DNA of 64,000 nt from Watersipora subatra (taxonomy: Eukaryota; Bryozoa; Gymnolaemata; Cheilostomatida; Watersiporidae): NCBI RefSeq assembly GCF_963576615.1, contig NC_088711.1:5518001-5582000 (forward strand), given 5' to 3'. Both the position numbers and the translations under genes were made by a program. The number at the start of each line of letters is the position of its first letter. Position 1 is the first letter of the stretch. Under the pieces are notes generated by a model. It searched no databases, was not told where the DNA came from, and saw only the letters and a program-made list of their open reading frames with translations. Below, piece after piece: positions 32,501 to 43,185 of this stretch.

Positions 32501-35500
32501 AATTTACCTCCAACTTGTCATAGATCTCTTTATAGATATGCATTGAGAAGCCAAGAAATATTTCTACCAGTTGATATCTGTTGCTTACAATTAACCTGTT
32601 ATATAGCTTATAAATATGCTTAAAGATGTGGTTGCGTCAAATTTGAGTTGGTTTTAAAAGAAAGTATTTTTATTTGTCTATCAGTTGATATGTTGTTTGT
32701 TGTGTTAGGCGATCTCATTGTCAAAATATTTGAAGATTAAAATCAAAAACAATTGATCGCAGTAACAACGCGCAGGCCAAAAAAACATGCCCAGTCTTGC
32801 CCAAAATGATGTAACGCGTGATACAACCTGTCTCTATCTCTCGTATTCACATCGGCTATTGCGATAAAAGTCTTTTATCGCAACGATCTTATATTTATCG
32901 CCCATGGACTCTTTTCAGGTGTATCACTAGTTACGTCACGAATGAAGCACCCGCTCGAATCTGAGCTTTTTAAAAGATGGCCTCATTCATTTCAAACGCA
33001 TGTATCTCTGGACAGGATTAGTCTACAAAGACTAAAATGGCATCAAATTGTAGCTGATGTTTTAACCTTTTATCGGTCTTAATTTCATTAAATCGACCTT
33101 TTTGACGCAACCACATCTTTAACCTGATATTGTAGCCTGTGTCCTGCTTTGCAATTTGTTAGAGCTTCCAATTTTTTTTTATTTCAAATTTGAAGACATG
33201 TTTATTTTATATCTATACTAGGTGAATGCCTGGCATTGCCTAGGTAATAAAAAAGTTTAAAGTTTAAATGAATTAAGAGGGAAAAACAACTTGAGGTTTT
33301 CAAACTTTTTCAAACAGATGTAACTTTTAAATTTCATATCATGAAAGAAATGTTTTGTTGAAATAAATTAGGAGGAAAAATAAGACTGTAAAAGTGTTTA
33401 AATGTAAAAGTGAAATCAGTAATGGCTGAATATAGTCTGTTTTGCTACGATTACAATGAAAATTTATTTTGTGCAAGATTATATGATTTAGTTCGTTTCA
33501 GTGGCGGTGTCGTGAGGCGAAAATATCATATAGATAGACATATATAGTATAGACATATAGAGTGGTCTAGAAACCTATAGTAATTATTTAATGCAATCAC
33601 TTCGTGGTAAAAATCATCATCATTTAAAAATAGTAACTAAACAATATGTTAACGTTAGTAGCTATAGTTACCTGCAAACACTTTAGTGCATTTCGTGGTC
33701 ATGATCAGCAAGAAAATGCAACATTACAATGTACTACGTGCAGAGTTCTTACCTTCGAGACAGACGTGTAACATGAAAGCTGAATCTAACTTAAATGAAT
33801 TTAACTTACTAAAACATACTTGAAGGAAGTGCTAGTACGCATTTCAGTAAACTTTTAACTAAAATGTTATTACTTATTTGTTTGCGAACTCGTTTTTGCC
33901 CTAATGAATCACGCTGAGCTGAGATACAATCGCCAAATTTGAATTTTGAAAGAAATAGTTGTTGATATTGTCTGGCGAAAAACAAATTAGCCCTAGGTTG
34001 GCGAGTACAAAAAAGATTCGTGTTTCATATAGTTAATAGAGTTTCAATTAATACGTCTTTCGGCAGGAAAATGAAATCAGGAAAATGGAATAGAGTATAC
34101 ATGTATAGTAACAGCTATGTAATCGTAAGAGCCTTCGTAGACTTGTAGTTAGACAATGGGTTTACAAGCATGAGTTGAAATCCAGCACGATGCGAGCTTT
34201 TAATCCTAAGATTTTCATAGCTGTAGCTGGACAAACCGAAGTACAGAAGAACAGACACACAAACTTTAAGATTAATATACATGTATATAGAAGATTTAAC
34301 ATTGTTGCATAAAAGCTCATTGCACTCACTGATATGTTTTCTACAGTTTGCAGACAAAACTAGCTTTTCATGTGCAATAGAAGAGGAGTTACAAGCATCC
34401 ATTCATTGTAAGATCAGGTTACCACAGTGATGCTATCAAATAATATGCTATAAATCTTCAAATTTATAAGTTATATAACAATAATCTATCAAATACTACA
34501 AACATATATTCATGAATAAGTGAAATAAAGGAACCATACTTATAGTACATGCAGAAACAAAAATTAACATTAATTTTTGAAACAAATATTTGCATCGTTT
34601 GCTTAGCTAGTTGCATTCTGATTGTTGCTTTTGATGGAATGAACAATTGTGGTTGTTCAATACCTTTTACAATGTCTTCTGACCTCATCTCTTTTTTTGC
34701 ACTGCTGAACTAGTCAATATTAGCATTGAAATGTTTTTTTAGCGGAGCAAAACTTTTACAAGTTGCATTTTGCACAAATACATGTAATGCTAAACTTTTA
34801 GCTGCATGTGCGTTAAGCAAAATTTTTAGCCTAAAACCAGTCGTTCATTTACCATTGTAAATGTGAACCATTTTTTTTACATACGTCGAAGTATTAAGAT
34901 TGCGTTAAGATTGCGATACTATGAGCTTGATACTGTTATTAATTATTTCTATGGTGTTGCTTTCAGTTTCAACAAAAAAAGGAAAACCTTAAAGTTGGAC
35001 GACGAGAGAATTAATTGTTATTGATGTAAACGATTAACTATTAATATGATTTTGTGAACACTTTTCTAGTGATCACTTGATGTTATGGGTTTGTAAAGAT
35101 CAAATAATGTCAAAGTGGCGGTTAAATGGAGGTGTCGTTCAAAGGGTGGCACTCTATTTTTCAACCCTTATCCTATAGTGACGATCAAATAGAGCTCACT
35201 TTTAATTTGAGGGGCTTTCAATTAGAGGTGGCTTTCAATTAGAGGTCTTACGATAGATTAGCATAATCAGAAAGTTTTATATATATGTATGTATATACAT
35301 ATGTACTTATGCTCTAAATATATATGTATATACGTATACATGCACGCATATGTATTATACATATATGTGTATGTATAATATATATGCGTATACATGCACA
35401 CATATGTATTATACATATATGTGTATGTATAATATATATGTGTATACATGCACGTGTATGTATAGTATATATGTGTATACATGCACGCATATGTATTATA

Positions 35501-35700
35501 CATATATGTGTATGTATACATATATATCGTATACAGTATATATGTATACATTTACAGTTTACTGTTAACAGGCTAAAAGAGCAGCACAAAGGAATCGCAG
35601 TGCCAGTCCAGTAGATGTGGAGGCTGAAGAGAAGGAAGAAGTTACTGTAGAAGAGCTGCTTGACAACAGATTCGCTCTCTTGTCAATTGTTAAAGACTAA
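23535..35700 (+). CDS. ASTE1: Asteroid homologue 1 (XPG/FEN1-like nuclease family)
   Basis: Ten exons are proposed: 23535-23897, 24524-24671, 24892-25121, 25617-25892, 29225-29356, 30178-30551, 30945-31130, 31241-31417, 31679-31781 and 35572-35700. They give about 705 aa, close to the length of animal ASTE1. The XPG-N part has LIIDGYN (Asp31) and FVFDGA (Asp79). The XPG-I part has HEADQQLA (Glu140, Asp142) and SNDTDFLLFD (Asp160, Asp162), so the expected metal-binding acids are kept. LPLLAVICGND and the C-terminal NRFALL also match the family. Human ASTE1 is linked to structure-specific cleavage and shieldin-pathway double-strand-break repair. The exon 1/2 junction seems to lack 4-5 residues (a micro-exon may be missed). 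Exon 2 has two usable donors (24671, which keeps the frame; 24726, which would not). All other junction phases agree. The start is the first ATG of the conserved MGVRSF N-terminus. Confidence 0.9.
25214..25410 (+). repeat. Roughly 54-bp tandem repeat, 3 copies, in ASTE1 intron 3
   Basis: Units beginning CCTCCTATTCTATA and containing AAGAAAACTCGGGT start near 25217, 25269 and 25351. A 30-base insertion separates copies 2 and 3. Confidence 0.8.
26945..27796. mobile_element. Degenerate TTAA-flanked inverted-repeat element in ASTE1 intron 4
   Basis: The left end AGGACCGTACACG and right end GATGTGTATAGGCC are imperfect inverted repeats extending about 50 bp (ATCG-TCAAATC-ACG-TTAGCTG). TTAA is present at 26941-26944 and 27797-27800. 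The interior contains further CGATTAGCTGTGCGAT-type motifs. There is no transposase. Confidence 0.55.
28131..29216 (+). repeat. 34-bp minisatellite, about 32 copies, in ASTE1 intron 4
   Basis: Units contain TACATTACCACAGTTACACA followed by a variable GC(T/G)CTGTCGGTCTG segment. At least two units lack 2 bases (ACCAGTTACA). All three + frames stay open for hundreds of bases, creating repetitive phantom ORFs. The last unit runs directly into the splice acceptor TATTTTGTAG at 29224. Confidence 0.97.
32624..33118. mobile_element. 495-bp TTAA-flanked MITE nested in the composite element
   Basis: Perfect terminal inverted repeats of at least 18 bp (AGATGTGGTTGCGTCAAA). Exact TTAA target duplications at 32620-32623 and 33119-33122. 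The paralogous copy B (near 61925) lacks the insertion. Confidence 0.9.
33217..34045 (+). mobile_element. Repeat block beginning TATACTAGGTG..CCTAGGTAATAAAAAAG, copy A
   Basis: It matches 62345 onward: TAGGTAATAAAAAAGT, TTTGCTACGATTACAAT, ATTACAATGTACTACG, GAGACAGACGT, AATCGCCAAATTT and AAATTAGCCC in the same order. It sits at a different position relative to the host repeat in the two copies, so it moves independently. The class is unknown. A short hairpin at its start (ACCCGG..CCGGGT in copy B) recalls Helitron-like or SINE-like ends. Confidence 0.6.
35275..35545. repeat. Alternating purine/pyrimidine tract (TATG/CATA/TGCA), about 54-bp higher-order unit
   Basis: Near-continuous RY alternation with imperfect units containing TACATGCACGCATATGTATT recurs about four times. 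It lies 27 bp before the acceptor of the last ASTE1 exon. Phantom ORFs occur on both strands. Left-handed (Z) DNA potential is inferred from the alternation. Confidence 0.9.
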
Positions 35701-36791
35701 TTTATGTAGCACTTTTGTATTTTTTGCACTACATTGTCAATTTTCAGTATTTAATATTTTTGTTGATGAACATGTTGTATATTCATTCGATTATACCTGC
35801 TAATGTAGTATTTTACTTTATTTATATATACATTATTACTCTTTGCGATTATGAGCATATTGTAATATCTTCAGTTGTGCAACTGTTTGCAATGGAGTCA
35901 TGCAACAACCAGCTTTCACACTAGCCATATATATATATAATTGTTTCCTCACCCCTCCTCATATGGGTGGTAATTTCTGCTCTAACTCGAGTCTCCTACC
36001 AGGGACCTGGGAGTCTCTGGGCCTCAAGATCTGAGCTGTTCTCAATAGCGCACTTTTCTGCAACTCACCTGAGTCGATTGCTGTCAGTATCTGGCCAAGC
36101 CACATTTTATGCGCCTGTGTTATTGCGCCCAGTGCTCCAATGACTACATGAATTACAGTTGTTCTTACATCCTAGCATTTTTCAATCTCTTCTCCAAGAG
36201 GGAGATATTTTTCTACCTTTTCTTTTTCTTTGCTGGCTATATTGTAGTCATTGGGTACTGCTGTATCTTACATAGTAGCCATCTTGTTCTCCTTGTCCAC
36301 CACCACTATATCTGGTTGGTTTGCCAGAACATGCTTGTCAGTCCGGATGTAGAAGTCCCGGAGGATCTTAGCGCGGTCATTTTCATTGACCTTACCAGGA
36401 GCTTCCCACCGGTGTTGTGGTTTATTAAGGCCATACTCATCACATATACATCTATACACAACACCTGTGACATGATTATGCCGCTCAGTGTATGCTTTTC
36501 CTGCTAGCTGCTTGCATCCACTGATGATGTGTTGGATGGTCTGAAGTGCATTTTTTTGCAGGCTGCATCTAAGATCGTCTCTAGTGTGATAGATTTTTGT
36601 TTGGAGTTGCCTTGTTGGAAGCACTTGCTCCTGAGCTGCCATGATTAGCGACTCGGTATTGGCCTTTAGGTTTCCTTTGTTCAGCCACATATATGTCTGG
36701 TGAAGATCGCCAACCTTAGATATTTGTCAGTGGTAAGCACCATGAAGAGGTTTCATGTGCCAGTCAATTTCTTCATCATCAGGGCGAAGCT

Positions 36792-37917
36792 TAGAGGTGG
36801 AACGAGACACGAGACGTCTCGAGTATCGACCTGTCTCGTCTCGTATCGGTCTCGTCTCGAGTTAACTATTGCCAAACTCGAGACAGGAAGTAGAACTAAA
36901 GCGCCTGCGCACGGTTGTTAAAACATGGCTTCTTGCGATAGCAACAACTCCATATATTGTAATGGATTGCGGGCAACTGCCTTTAAAGTTATACCCGGTC
37001 CGTTACTACCTGTTGCTACTGATTATGTTGGCCACTGAGTCTAATCATGTAGTCCGGACAACGGCCCTGTTATTTTTTAGTTCGGTTCTGTGTCGTTAAA
37101 ACAGATACCGGGTCGTATCTAATTACTCTTCGGATAATCCAATTTAATAAATAAGACTTTTGCGGGTAAAATGTCTGTATTTTATCGTATCGTGTCTAAA
37201 CACCAACTGCCCTTCATAAAATTCGGGCCTCTTTTACGTATATACTACCAATCGCGGGTAAAACTTGCCCGGACACGGAGAAACGAACGAAAGGCTGTGT
37301 CGACCATAGTCCGTGCTCGGTTAACAATGACGTTTTGTTAGCTCAATGTAAGAATATACATGTATACAGTAATTAATATAATTTCATGAGTACAATTTAA
37401 ATATAATTCACATACTACAGCTAATACACAAAGCAAACTTTAATGAAACGATAAGAATGAAAGTGTTATCGTGTGTTCTTTTAGTTGCGGCATTTCTTTG
37501 TAGAGTGACGGCTATCGGTTTCATTACACATTACATTAAAAAGTAAGAACTATTCAATAGATGGTAAAAATATACATGTACAAAGCAATATGTTTATAAT
37601 AATTATGATCAATCAAGCTCAAAATTCTTAGAATATATAACTTCGGTATTTTAGAGCTGTTTGTGTCACTTTTGTTTACAAAAACTACATGCATATCACT
37701 ATTAAAATGTTGTATTTAAATCGTTTACACCAGGTGAAAATTCAATTTAAAAAGAGTTTTATTAATTTTATATATACCAAGTAGCTAGTACTTGTGTAGT
37801 AAAATCATCACCAAATGCTCATTATTTTACTGTCTCGTGTCTCGAGTCTCGAATTTTTACAAGACAGTGTCTCGAGTCTCGTCTCGAGCTTAAAAAACCT
37901 GTCTCGTTCCACCTCTA
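36792..37917. mobile_element. 1,126-bp hAT-type non-autonomous transposon inserted in the RLE LINE
   Basis: Perfect 17-bp termini TAGAGGTGGAACGAGAC and its reverse complement. Exact 8-bp target duplication GCGAAGCT (36784-36791 and 37918-37925). Subterminal regions are packed with GTCTCG/CTCGAG repeats. LINE coding sequence resumes in register on the other side. No transposase ORF is present. Confidence 0.92.
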
Positions 37918-40390
37918 GCGAAGCTCCATTGTCAGAGTAGCCGATTGAAATTCAGCTAGCAACTTGTCTGAAGTGGCCATAGAGGCTACATAGGCTTTGA
38001 TGCTTTGTTCTTCCTCTTTCACCGTCTGCATCACACTTTTGAGTCCCCTATCGCCATCTTTCCTATCGAGATACAATCTAGTAGTATCAGATTTTGGATG
38101 GAGTGCTTCATGCATGGTCAGCAGTTTACGAGTTGCTATATTTGTTTCCTTGATGGCTTCCTCAGTCCACTTTATTATACCTATTGGATATCTTATTACT
38201 GGCAGTGCGTAGGTATTTATGGCCATGACTTGATTCCTGACATTGAGCAGGCTCCGTAGGACCTGCTGAAGGCGTTTGTATTCGGTAATGGCTTTGTCCC
38301 CATGGCATGATCCCCAAATACTTGTACCCTTCTTCTATATCTTTGATTGTACCATTTGGCATTCTTAGGCCATTTGTGACCATAGAATGGTCTTTCGTAA
38401 GAATTAGCCTTTCACATTTCTCAATACCGAAGGTCATTCCGATGTCCTTGCTGTATACCTGAGTGAGGTGTATTAGCAAATCAATGTCCCTTTCTTTGTT
38501 AGCGTACAGCTTGATGTATCCATGTAGAAGAGGTGGTTTATCTTGGTGCCACTGTTAAACTGGTACCCATATTGAGTCTTCTCCAGCATATTGCTTAGGG
38601 GGTTTAGGCATATGCAGAAGAGCAGCGGTAATAAAGAGTCACCTTGATAGATGCCTTGCTTAATTTTTACACTCGCCAGCTTTTTGCCATTAGCCTCCAG
38701 TTCCGTCTTCCATTTGGTCATTGACATCCTGATGAATGCCACAAGAGCAAGGTGAACTTTGTACATACTGAGGCACTTAATTGTCCAACTATGGGGAATT
38801 GAGTCATAGGTCTTTTTGTAGTCAATCCAAGCCATGGCAAGATTGGTATGCTTTCTCCTGCTGTCTTGACAGACCGTCCGATCCACCAGTAACTGATGTT
38901 TGGCTCCTCGGGTGTTGCGCCCAGTTTCTTTCTGAGCACTGGTCATATAGGTAGTGACTCATGTGCTCTTCCAGTTTGTCTGCAACTATTCCTGAAAGCA
39001 GTTTCCAGGTAGTGGGCAAGCACGTTATTGGTCGACAGTTTTTGGGAATCGGTCCCTGCTTTGGATCTTTCATCAGAAGTACAGTTCGTCCTTTGGTCAG
39101 CCATTCCGGATGGTCGCCTTCTTCTATTAGGCATTCCATCTGCTTAGCCATTCTAGTATGAAGTGATGTCAATTTCTTCAACCAGAAGGCTTGAATCATG
39201 TCATGGCCAGGTGCTCCCCAGTTCTTCATACTCTGCACTTGATGTCCACTTTGCTGATGGTGAGCCTTTGCTGAGCCACAGTGTGTTGGTGACTCTCTTT
39301 AAGCCTCTTCAGCCCATTTGCAGTGGTGTTATGAGTAGTCTCTTTCTCCCAGATGTCCTCCCAGAACTTTGAGGTGCTGGATCGGGGAGGATCTGACATT
39401 GGCCTCCGCAGTTCACCTTTGAACTGGGAATACACTCTAGATGGATTATTGATGAACAGTTTGTTCATTCTCTTGTTATCCCGCTCTTTGGTGTACCGCT
39501 TCAGTGTGCCGAGAGTGCTACTAACTGCTGTTTGGCAGATTTTAGAGCTCCTACTGTGGCTTCCCTTTCTGGACAATCCAAACTGTGGTTAGATCTCTCA
39601 GATCTCTCACTGAGCCTACTAACGTTTTTGCGCAAGAACTTGATTTTATTTTGTAGCCTCAGCTGCCAAGATGGAATGGCTTGAAGCCTTGTTGACAGTG
39701 GCTTAATACCCATCTCCTCCAAGACGACGGTTGCCGTACTGTAGATTAGGGCATTAGTCTCACTGATCGATCTAGTTGAGATCGACTCCAGTGCCAAGTT
39801 AATATCTTCTAACAGCTTCTTAGGTATGGCCTTGCTAGCTCTCCGTAGTGGTACCCTGCTTCCATAATCATTAGCAGCCGGCAACTTGTTGATGATATTT
39901 TCCGCAAGCTCGTTCATCCTTGGGTCAAGGTCAAAGTGCATGTCCTTTTCAGCTTATGAGTCAACACAAGATTGTGTATGTGTGACTGTGTGTGTTGATA
40001 TGCACTCCTAGTTGGTCGAGGTTACTTGGGTAAACTGTTACCTAATTTCATCTACCTCTAGTTCCAATATGAGGTGCCGCTTGATTATGTTACTCCTCTG
40101 AGCTACAAGTTGCTTAGCGGTAATTCAGGGCGCATGTTTATCCCATGTAGCCTCACGTTTAAGGTTCACTCATAAAGTAGCACTGCATGAGGTTCATGTT
40201 ATCAGTTTGAGTCCATTTCATCAGTTTTGAACCAGTAGCCCATTTTTCACTGCCTTGTCCTGGTTCAGATACTGGCAGTGCGGACCTTGTTTGACCTGGC
40301 GACGTCTGAGCCGGCATGGCTTTGGTTATTGCACTCATCATAGAGGTTGTAGACATACAAGCAAGGGTCTTGTCTAAGGACCACCAGAAG

Positions 40391-40466
40391 GGTGCAGTTG
40401 TTGGGGTTTGAACCTAGGACCTAATGATCACTGTCACGATACTTTATCCAACTGCACCATCTGTCC
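40391..40466 (-). other. tRNA-like sequence at the LINE 5' end
   Basis: On the minus strand an A-box-like TGGTGCAGTTGG is followed about 40 bases later by a B-box-like GGTTCAAACCC. The 5' half has tRNA D-arm character, and the sequence abuts the (TA)n target. It is probably an internal Pol III promoter or tRNA-derived leader of the retroelement, not a cellular tRNA gene, because the anticodon and acceptor stems do not fold cleanly by eye. Confidence 0.5.
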
Positions 40467-40492
40467 TATATATATATATACATATATATATA
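40467..40492. repeat. (TA)n tract at the RLE LINE 5' junction
   Basis: Alternating TA with one CA, directly adjoining the tRNA-like head. It mirrors the TA run at the 3' junction (35927-35940). Confidence 0.85.
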
Positions 40493-40951
40493 ATCATCTA
40501 AATGATAATAAAGCTAATAAAGGACAGCGAGTATGGTATTGAATCTATAATTAGCTTGAAGAATAGTGTGTATCCAACTTCAAGCTGCTGTCGTTTGGAA
40601 GGATACAGACTATCCTCTCTGCATCCTCAAAACCTTTAGTAGCTTAAACTTGAAAGCGACATTCATCCTAATAAACGCTATTATTTAAACTACCGTAATT
40701 TTATAAATGTATTCATATAATATTAGGGGCGCGCACCACTATTCGTGGCTATGCTTATCGCTACATACTGTAGTTTGAATCACTGAATTATACTACCCCT
40801 GGAATGGCATGGGCCTATCTAAACCAACGAACTTCCGTGCAACAATTTGAGCGCCATCTTGATTACGGCTACATGGGCTTCCGGCTGTAATTAGTGAAAT
40901 GGCGGATGACAGTTATCCCAAGAAAAAACTCATTTATCTGCTGGAAATCAG

Positions 40952-42040
40952 TGTTTTGCCATTAATTGCTACCACTACGACAACCCTGAAACACTGAGGG
41001 TTAATGATATATCATTTCGCAGGTGAGTTGAGCGTTTTATTCCTGCATTAGTAGCACTAGTACAGCAGTGGCTGTTTAGAAGAAGCTTGCTAGTAGTAGC
41101 TGTTTAGTAGCTTGCCAGCAGCTGGTTAGTAGCTTGCTAGCAGTTGGTTAGAAGCTTGTTGTAGCTGGTTAGTAGTTGCTTGCTAGCAACTGGTTAGTAG
41201 TAGCTTGCTAACAGCTGGTTAGTAGTAGCTTGTTAGTAGTAGCGGGTTGGTATCTTGCTAGTAGCTTTTAGTAGTAGCCGGTTATAAGCTTGCTAGTAGC
41301 TGGTTAGTAGTAGCTTGTTAGCAACTGGTTAGTAGTAGCTTGCAAATAGCTGGTTAGTAGCTTGCTTCTGTTACTACTCACAGCCAGCCTTTAGTGAGCC
41401 TTTACCTAATTTTTATTATTTTACACATCTCTATCATTGACTGTTTTTACTAGAATTAATTTGTACTGCTGGTTGATTCATCTTGGCTGGTGTTGGAGAC
41501 AAAGTAGGTCAGTACTGGTGCTGCTAAATTCAAATAACAACAGTCACTGTTCTCATAGATCAGGAGTGCCAGTTACATGGAACAAACATTGTTAGTAACT
41601 GCAATCCTTATCATTATCACTAGAGCAAGTTTTTCTCAATAAAGTAAACCTCTGTTAGTTGATAAGAATGTTTTAAAACACAAAAAAACATCCTGAGCAT
41701 CAAAGGTACATTTTTCTAAAAGGTTGAAAGTTGATCCTTCAGTTTTTTTTGTCAATAAATGTTTTCCCTAGTTATAACTGACTATAAGACCACAAATCCT
41801 AATCTGTATCTTTTTTTAATAATTTGATTACCTAGTTTTCTTATCATCAGGTTTCCGAGTAAAGAGAAAGAGCCAGAAAGATGGCATACTTGGTGGACTG
41901 TTTCCAGGCGGCAGGAGGTCCCCAGCAAAAATGCCACTCTATGTAGTGCCCACTTCAATGAGTCTACGATCAATAACACTGGTCAAATACAGTCAAATCT
42001 GGAGTTTTTCTTTAATGCTGTGCAGAGGTGTGGTATGTAG
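40952..42040 (+). pseudogene. THAP-domain exons of the P-like transposase
   Basis: Exon 1 (about 40952-41030) reads QCFAINCYHY...NDISFR. Exon 2 (from 41851) reads FPSKEKEPERWHTWW and ATLCSAHFNES. The joined exons place C-x5-C and C-x2-H zinc ligands and the FP..W core as in a THAP DNA-binding finger, and the splice phase fits. An upstream ATG (40901) is out of frame with the finger, so the start is damaged or in another exon. Exon 2 runs to TAG at about 42038-42040. The typical C-terminal AVPTIF box is not evident. Confidence 0.7.
41070..41372 (+). repeat. Imperfect minisatellite of AGCTGGTTAGTAGTAGCTTGC
   Basis: About a dozen variable 20-28 bp units built from AGCTGGTTAGTAG and TAGCTTGCTAGC, within the intron of the THAP transposon. 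Confidence 0.85.
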
Positions 42041-42450
42041 TACAGTGCTTGTTAATTCATCTCATACAAGTATAGCTGAAAACACACATATTATGCTTTG
42101 CAGTATGTGATTTCACCTGCTGGATATAGCTTTTCAGACCCCACGCTGCTTTCAAGCAAAATAGATCAAGTGGGCTAAATCAAGGATGATACAAAAAATG
42201 ATATCACCAAGCTTCAAGATAATGGGCGCCAAAATCTAAATATAATCAATTCATATATTGCTAGACACCATGATAGTGCTAGACTATAAATCTATTTTCT
42301 TGGTATGTTTGATTGTAATGGGGACATTTTGGCTGATACCTTAACTGCCTAACAATTTTCTTTTAAAAATCGTTATTATTCAGTCCATATTTTAGCACCG
42401 TTCCCATTTTATTTCCAATTGCAACAAAAGATAACTGTTACTATTTTAGG

Positions 42451-43185
42451 AGGCTGGAACAACAACCCATCAGTAGAACAGTTGCAGCATATCTTTAGGC
42501 GCTTGGTTACAAGATTAAATTTGGTGTTACACCAGGAGCTACTGGTAATGTCAGATCTATGAATGACACTGCATTGTTACAAGCTTCTACTACCTATCTG
42601 CCACCAACTGTTGGTAGTGAGGATTATGTTGAAGATATTATTGACAGACAAACTATGCTTCCCGAAGGAATGCTAAACATTACACCACATCCTGTTCTTG
42701 GTAACATTGCTGTATATTTATCCGGTTGGCTTGTCAGAAAACTGCTTAAAAAGTTGCGTTGTGAGCCATGTAGACTCTCCCTAATTCAGTCTAAGGAAGT
42801 TAGCAAGTATGATGATATTCATGTTCTGTTAAGAGTTAAGAACAACGGCAGCTTGATTTCTCCTTCTGATGGTGTTGTAACAACTATCCTTTGCACCGAA
42901 AAGTATCTGAAAGCAGCTACATCAGCAAATCAATGTTTGAAATATCTCAAGATTCTGAAGTGTGTAAAAAAAGAGATTGCCCGCTATGATATATTTGAAT
43001 TAAACCAACATTGTACTGGCACTTCTGTAGTAATTGATAATCATCACTTTTCACTACTAGCTTTAGTGGTTGAAACATATTTTGATTTAAGACAGCACCA
43101 CTTTGCCAACTGTAGAAACCTAGATTTACATAAAGTGAGCATCAGACATAATGCTACAAAAAACATATTATTTAGAGGACAGTGA
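42451..43185 (+). pseudogene. C-terminal region of a P-element/THAP9-like transposase, frameshifted
   Basis: A first frame reads GGWNNNPSVEQLQHIFRRLV. After a frameshift near 42515-42525 the sequence continues as GVTPGATGNVRSMNDTALLQ, then to 43185. The segment with ITPHPVLGNIAVYLSGWLVRKL is typical of the C-terminal region of P-type transposases. The central catalytic RNase H-like part expected between the THAP exons and this block is missing (42041-42450 shows no coding), so the copy is inactive. Confidence 0.72.

Larger units (their letters stand above)
32282..35252. mobile_element. Composite inverted-repeat element in ASTE1 intron 9 (copy A), carrying nested insertions
   Basis: The left terminus CCGTAAAACCTCTAATTGAA is inverted at the right end (CAATTAGAGGTCTTACG, ending about 35252). 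TA dinucleotides flank both ends, as for mariner/pogo-type targets. Sub-blocks recur at 61601-62285 (copy B). A TTAA-flanked MITE (32624-33118) and a second repeat (about 33217-34045) are nested inside. No transposase is recognised. Confidence 0.7.
35927..40466 (-). mobile_element. Decayed RLE-class (CRE/R2/R4/NeSL-type) non-LTR retrotransposon
   Basis: Reading right to left: a tRNA-like head (40466-40391), an N-terminal segment (40356-40159), a spacer coding block (39941-39226), and a reverse transcriptase in pieces. RT pieces include CRPITCLP near 39050, the catalytic WIDYKKTYDSIPHSW near 38830-38770, and YQGDSLLPLLF near 38650-38620. After the RT come a Cys/His knuckle (IISGCKQLAGKAYTERHNH, about 36520) and a PD-D/ExK-like nuclease stretch (NQPDIVVVDKEN, about 36300). 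Frameshifts and stops are frequent. A 1-base deletion at about 38517 destroys the YMDD box. A hAT-type element interrupts it at 36792-37917. Both ends meet (TA)n tracts (35927-35940 and 40467-40492). It is non-functional. Confidence 0.82.

Noticed and set aside
35267-35614. ORFs on both strands in the TATG/CATA tract
   Set aside because: Alternating purine/pyrimidine sequence rarely forms stop codons; no protein signature.
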